NCBI RefSeq assembly: GCF_003339525.1
Contig: NZ_CP031124.1
Span: 2,659,408 to 2,723,407 of the forward strand
Direction of reading: 5' to 3'
Source: Ephemeroptericola cinctiostellae
GTDB taxonomy: Bacteria; Pseudomonadota; Gammaproteobacteria; Burkholderiales; Burkholderiaceae
DNA: 64,000 nucleotides
In this document: piece by piece, positions 60,650 to 64,000 of the stretch
Numbering within the stretch: the stretch's first letter is position 1
Layout of the letters: each line of letters begins with the position of its first letter
Position numbers and translations under genes: made by a program
Notes under the pieces: model-generated
Databases searched by the model: none
What the model was told of the DNA's origin: nothing
Seen by the model: only the letters and a program-made list of their open reading frames with translations

Positions 60650-63420
60650 GTGCATCTAACAACCCTGCAATCGGGGATTGGATCCGTCAACTCAAAGACG
60701 TCGACATTAAAGACGTGGCGGATCGCCTTGGCATCAAACGCCAAGGCGCGAAGGGGATCTGGTTTAGCCCTGCGCGCGATGAAAAAACCCCCAGCCTGTC
60801 GCTGTATGGCCGGACAAAATGGAAAGACCACACCACAGGCGACAGTGGCAGCACGATCGACCTGATCGTTTATGCGGGCGCGGCTGACAGTTTTATGGAT
60901 GCCGCGAAAATGCTCGGCGAGTGGGTGGGCAAGTCTATCCCCAAACCGGACGACAAAGGTCACTTTGCGCCTGTTAAGCCCACGCTGGTGGAGCACCTCG
61001 CCAGTGTCTGCGCTAAAAACCCAGAGCCCGCCGTTGAATATTTAACGGGGCGTGGCATCTCTGAGGCCGTCGTGCGTGAAGCAATCAAAAATAAAACCGT
61101 TGGCTTTAACGACTGGACATCACCCACTCAGCCCGCAGGCTCGCCGGGTCATGGCGGTGCTGCGGTTGGTTTTGTGGTGTACGCCAACGGCCGTGCGGTG
61201 GCGGTCGACTTTCGTTACGTCGACCCTGCGATCAATGGCGGGGTCAAAACCCAGTGCCAAGGCGACAAAACGGGGGCGATTTGGATCAGCAATCGGGCGC
61301 GATTTAAAAAAGCGACCAAGGTTTACATCGTTGAATCACCGATCAACGCACTCAGCTTTGAAACAGTCAATAGCAACCCGTATCACCTGGCGATTGCCAT
61401 TCGCGGCACAGCCAACGTCAATATGGATTGGTCGTTTATGCGGGGCAAAACAGCAATCATCGCACTCGACATGGCGGATGGCGTCAACGCCTCAACGGGC
61501 AAACGCGCGGGCATGGAGGCCGCATATAAGTTGTACGACAAGTTGACTGCGGCGGACGTGGCGGCACGTATGGTGGACATGACGGCGTGGACCGAAGGCG
61601 AAGACCTCAATGATGTGCTGCAACTCAATAACGGGGCAGTTGAGTTGGCACGGCGTTTAAAGGTGTTTGACCCTTGGCTGATCACAGGACAACCATCGTT
61701 TGAGGGCAATGATTTATTTCGCAACGAGGCGCGCAAACGCATCTTTTTGCCCTCACAGGACTATATGGTGTACTGGCGTTATCGTTGTACGGATGACTTT
61801 ATGCAGTATGTCGATGAGTTCAAAACGTTGACCGATGATGCGGGGGAGTCGATTGGCCGACAAGAGTTTTTGGGTGATTTGTGCTCGTTTCGCGTCGCAC
61901 AACTGTCGCGCTTGTCGATCCAATCGCACTTGGCCACCGTCAACGGCACGCCAGACTCGCAGGCTGAGGTGGTCTTTGGCATCTCTTGCCAAACGCCGCG
62001 TAATGGCGCATTGCTGCAGCGCGACGTGGTGACGGGCGACAAAATTTACAATCTGGAATGGTGGAAAGGCCGTTACGGCCACATTTGGAAGCCCGCGCAG
62101 TTTGCCCGCATGATCACGATCATGGAGCGCAGTGCGGATCTGGCTGCGCGGGATGTGGTCAATTTCATCGGCGTCGCTTGGCAAGACGGCAAACTCAAAG
62201 CCCTTGAGGGTCAAAATTGCTTTTTTACAGAGCCCCAAAAGCAGTGTTTGTACTACAACATGACCTTCCCACGGGGGGCGGCCACGCAGGCACGACAAGT
62301 GGTGCAGGCGTATCAAGAAACATTTAAGGAAAATGCCGCCGCGATTGCGCTGACGTGGATTTTGGGCGCGCACCTTAAAAATGTCATCGGCTTTTATCCG
62401 CATTTTCAAATGCAGGCGGAAAAAGGCTCTGGTAAATCAAAGTTGCTCGAGTCCTTGCAAGCGGCGTGCGCGTTTCAGGTGCTGTCCGGTCAGATGCTCA
62501 AGACCGATCACCGCCGTCGCGCCTCGGTGAGCTACACCACGCATCCTGTGGGCTGGGATGAGTTCAGCAAACTACCAAAACAGGTGCTTTCGGACATCGA
62601 TGCGTTGCTGCAATCGACTTACCGTTTTGAGTTCACCCGCATCGGCTCTGCCCTCACGCCTTACCTGATGTGCGCGCCCGTGTTGTTGGCGGGTGAAGAG
62701 GTTGATGTGCAGTCTCTACAATCAAAGATTTGCAGATCCACGTTGTCGGTGGCCAAGCAAGGTGCGATCATTCCGCACAATTTGCCACAGTTCCCGATGT
62801 GGGCGTGGCTGCAATTCATTGCTTCAGCGGATCCCGCGCGCATCCGTGAGACGCACGCAGGTTACACCAAGCTGTGCCAAGTCAGATCACGCACGGGTGA
62901 CGGCGATGCGACCGCACGACGCATGATGGAGAACTACGCGGGCATCATGACGGCTTGGTCGATGCTGGCTGAATTTGCTGATTTTGACGTCGATCAAGGC
63001 GGTTTGATTGAGGATTTGATCACCGAAATGAACCAGCACATGGCGGATACGGACGGCTCACGCTTGCCGTGGGTGTGGATCATGGAGATCTTGCTGTCCG
63101 AGCTCGATGCCAAGCGTTTCGAGTACCCTTTTTGTTGGGACTACATCGTCAACGACGATGGTGAGCGTGAGATGGCGTTGTTCATTCGCGCCAACCACAT
63201 CATGGATCACATCTCAACAGCCAACCATTTGCGTGACAAATACAACCACTTGCCGATCAAGACGGGGCGTATTTTTAAACGCCAGTTGCTGCAGTCCAAC
63301 GTGGTGATTAAAGATGATGTTGAAAAGTCAATCCGCGCTCAGCGCACCGCACACCTCACCGCAATCAGTTTGTCGCAGCTCGAAAAACTGGGGCTGTATG
63401 CCACGCCAAGGGTCGATTAA
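60646..63420 (+). CDS. phage primase-helicase (TOPRIM + P-loop ATPase)
   Basis: 924 residues. The N-terminal ~90 aligns with the DnaG-type CHC2 region (IWFSPARDEKTPSLSLYG), but the zinc cysteines are missing. A TOPRIM domain follows (~200-330: VYIVESPINALSF, IIALDMADGVN). The C-terminal half is a DUF927-like helicase with Walker A EKGSGKSKLL (~590) and GWDEFSKLP as Walker B. It should prime and unwind phage DNA. Start overlaps the previous stop (ATGA). Confidence 0.8.
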   Translation: MSASNNPAIGDWIRQLKDVDIKDVADRLGIKRQGAKGIWFSPARDEKTPSLSLYGRTKWKDHTTGDSGSTIDLIVYAGAADSFMDAAKMLGEWVGKSIPKPDDKGHFAPVKPTLVEHLASVCAKNPEPAVEYLTGRGISEAVVREAIKNKTVGFNDWTSPTQPAGSPGHGGAAVGFVVYANGRAVAVDFRYVDPAINGGVKTQCQGDKTGAIWISNRARFKKATKVYIVESPINALSFETVNSNPYHLAIAIRGTANVNMDWSFMRGKTAIIALDMADGVNASTGKRAGMEAAYKLYDKLTAADVAARMVDMTAWTEGEDLNDVLQLNNGAVELARRLKVFDPWLITGQPSFEGNDLFRNEARKRIFLPSQDYMVYWRYRCTDDFMQYVDEFKTLTDDAGESIGRQEFLGDLCSFRVAQLSRLSIQSHLATVNGTPDSQAEVVFGISCQTPRNGALLQRDVVTGDKIYNLEWWKGRYGHIWKPAQFARMITIMERSADLAARDVVNFIGVAWQDGKLKALEGQNCFFTEPQKQCLYYNMTFPRGAATQARQVVQAYQETFKENAAAIALTWILGAHLKNVIGFYPHFQMQAEKGSGKSKLLESLQAACAFQVLSGQMLKTDHRRRASVSYTTHPVGWDEFSKLPKQVLSDIDALLQSTYRFEFTRIGSALTPYLMCAPVLLAGEEVDVQSLQSKICRSTLSVAKQGAIIPHNLPQFPMWAWLQFIASADPARIRETHAGYTKLCQVRSRTGDGDATARRMMENYAGIMTAWSMLAEFADFDVDQGGLIEDLITEMNQHMADTDGSRLPWVWIMEILLSELDAKRFEYPFCWDYIVNDDGEREMALFIRANHIMDHISTANHLRDKYNHLPIKTGRIFKRQLLQSNVVIKDDVEKSIRAQRTAHLTAISLSQLEKLGLYATPRVD

Positions 63421-63475
63421 TCACGCGCCACGCCAAACAAACATTTAACTTTTTACCACGCCAAGGAGTCAAAAA

Positions 63476-63949
63476 ATGAAAACCAAAAATGTAAAACCAA
63501 GACGCAACAAGCCGTACACACCACGCCATGTCGTCAATTATTTTATCCGTTTGAATAACTCACTGTCGCCGATGATCGAATGGCTCAGCGAGGTCGTGCG
63601 CACAAACGAGAGCATCGTTAATCGACGCGGTGATTATGTGATCGTCATCGGTGGTGGGTATCTCAAAGCCTGGGAGGGCATGGAAACATTGACAGACATC
63701 GCCGATCACTATCATGCGCGTGGTTTTAAAACGGTGGGTACAGACGCGATTGAGCGGCTCAAAAAATTCGCCAAGGCGGGCATGCCATTGCCGCCAGCCG
63801 ACGTGCAGGCCGCACTGGATCAAACGTTGCAGCTGCGCGATGCCTTGTTGCGCACGGGGGCAGCGTCGATTAAACGGATCATCGATGACACGCACACGCG
63901 AGTGTTGTTGCAAATGGTGCAGGACAACAAAGACAAGGAGGCCGCATGA
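63476..63949 (+). CDS. early-region hypothetical protein
   Basis: 157 residues with AAGGAG upstream. Basic N terminus (MKTKNVKPRRNKPYTPRHV), then helices (AIERLKKFAKAGMPLPPADV; AALDQTLQLRDALLRTGAAS). Not recognised; stop overlaps the next start. Confidence 0.6.
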   Translation: MKTKNVKPRRNKPYTPRHVVNYFIRLNNSLSPMIEWLSEVVRTNESIVNRRGDYVIVIGGGYLKAWEGMETLTDIADHYHARGFKTVGTDAIERLKKFAKAGMPLPPADVQAALDQTLQLRDALLRTGAASIKRIIDDTHTRVLLQMVQDNKDKEAA

Positions 63950-64000
63950 TGTACATCGTTAAATGGGAGGAGTGTTACTTGACCACCGGCGGCGCAAGCG
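63946..64000 (+). CDS. N-terminal fragment of a hypothetical protein (cut by window edge)
   Basis: Starts ATGATG overlapping the preceding stop and runs off the window: MMYIVKWEECYLTTGGAS. GAGG lies upstream. Too short to classify. Confidence 0.5.
   Translation, partial: MMYIVKWEECYLTTGGAS

Noticed and set aside
61753..62409. 218-codon minus-strand ORF
   Set aside because: Antisense shadow within the primase-helicase gene.
27178..64000. attL/attR direct repeat pair
   Set aside because: The right end of the prophage is outside the window, so no pair can be matched.

Overview
The window joins a bacterial chromosome segment (about 1-27.2 kb) to a large, incomplete prophage (about 27.4 kb to the right edge). 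The host looks like a betaproteobacterium, probably order Burkholderiales. The evidence is a regulatory EIIA-HPr-EI phosphotransferase operon with a Ser46-type HPr, the order mreB-mreC-mreD-mrdA-rodA followed by rlpA, dusB-fis-purH, and prophage genes of the Mu-like tail type common in that order. This is inference from gene content only.

Chromosomal part: an EamA-type exporter, a DUF1272 protein, a yjdI/yjdJ pair, a GlxA-type AraC regulator, a CopD-like membrane protein, hemN, a P-loop kinase, glnS, the PTS operon (ptsI, ptsH, EIIA), an RluA-type pseudouridine synthase, rlpA, the rod-shape operon, a phospholipase D lipoprotein overlapping an aminotransferase, a PIN-domain protein overlapping ruvC, a zinc-ribbon membrane protein, and purH-fis-dusB. 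From hemN onward nearly everything is on the minus strand, except the pseudouridine synthase.

Prophage part: it starts just beyond dusB, next to a C-terminal remnant of a large serine recombinase. Late genes run left to right: terminase subunits, portal, Mu F-like protein; an accessory block (hicA-hicB on the opposite strand, a lipoprotein, several small ORFs); one 858-codon gene joining a Mu I-like protease, a scaffold-like region and the capsid protein; connector genes; sheath and tube; a second accessory cassette with its own promoter and terminator; tail chaperone with a probable -1 frameshift; tape measure; Mu gpN, gpP, gp45, gp46, gp47 and gp48 homologues; fibre and fibre-assembly proteins; two membrane proteins and an M15 peptidase for lysis. 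A divergent repressor/Cro-like switch follows, then an early operon with a CII-like protein, a small tyrosine recombinase, an HD hydrolase and a primase-helicase. No MuA/MuB is present, so this is a Mu-tailed but non-transposing myovirus-like prophage. Its right end lies outside the window.

The most notable structure is a 29-bp repeat (27/29 identical) placed directly after a terminator at the right boundary of both accessory cassettes, with a shorter related copy before the terminase operon. It looks like a phage late promoter or activator element that restarts virion transcription after each cargo block.
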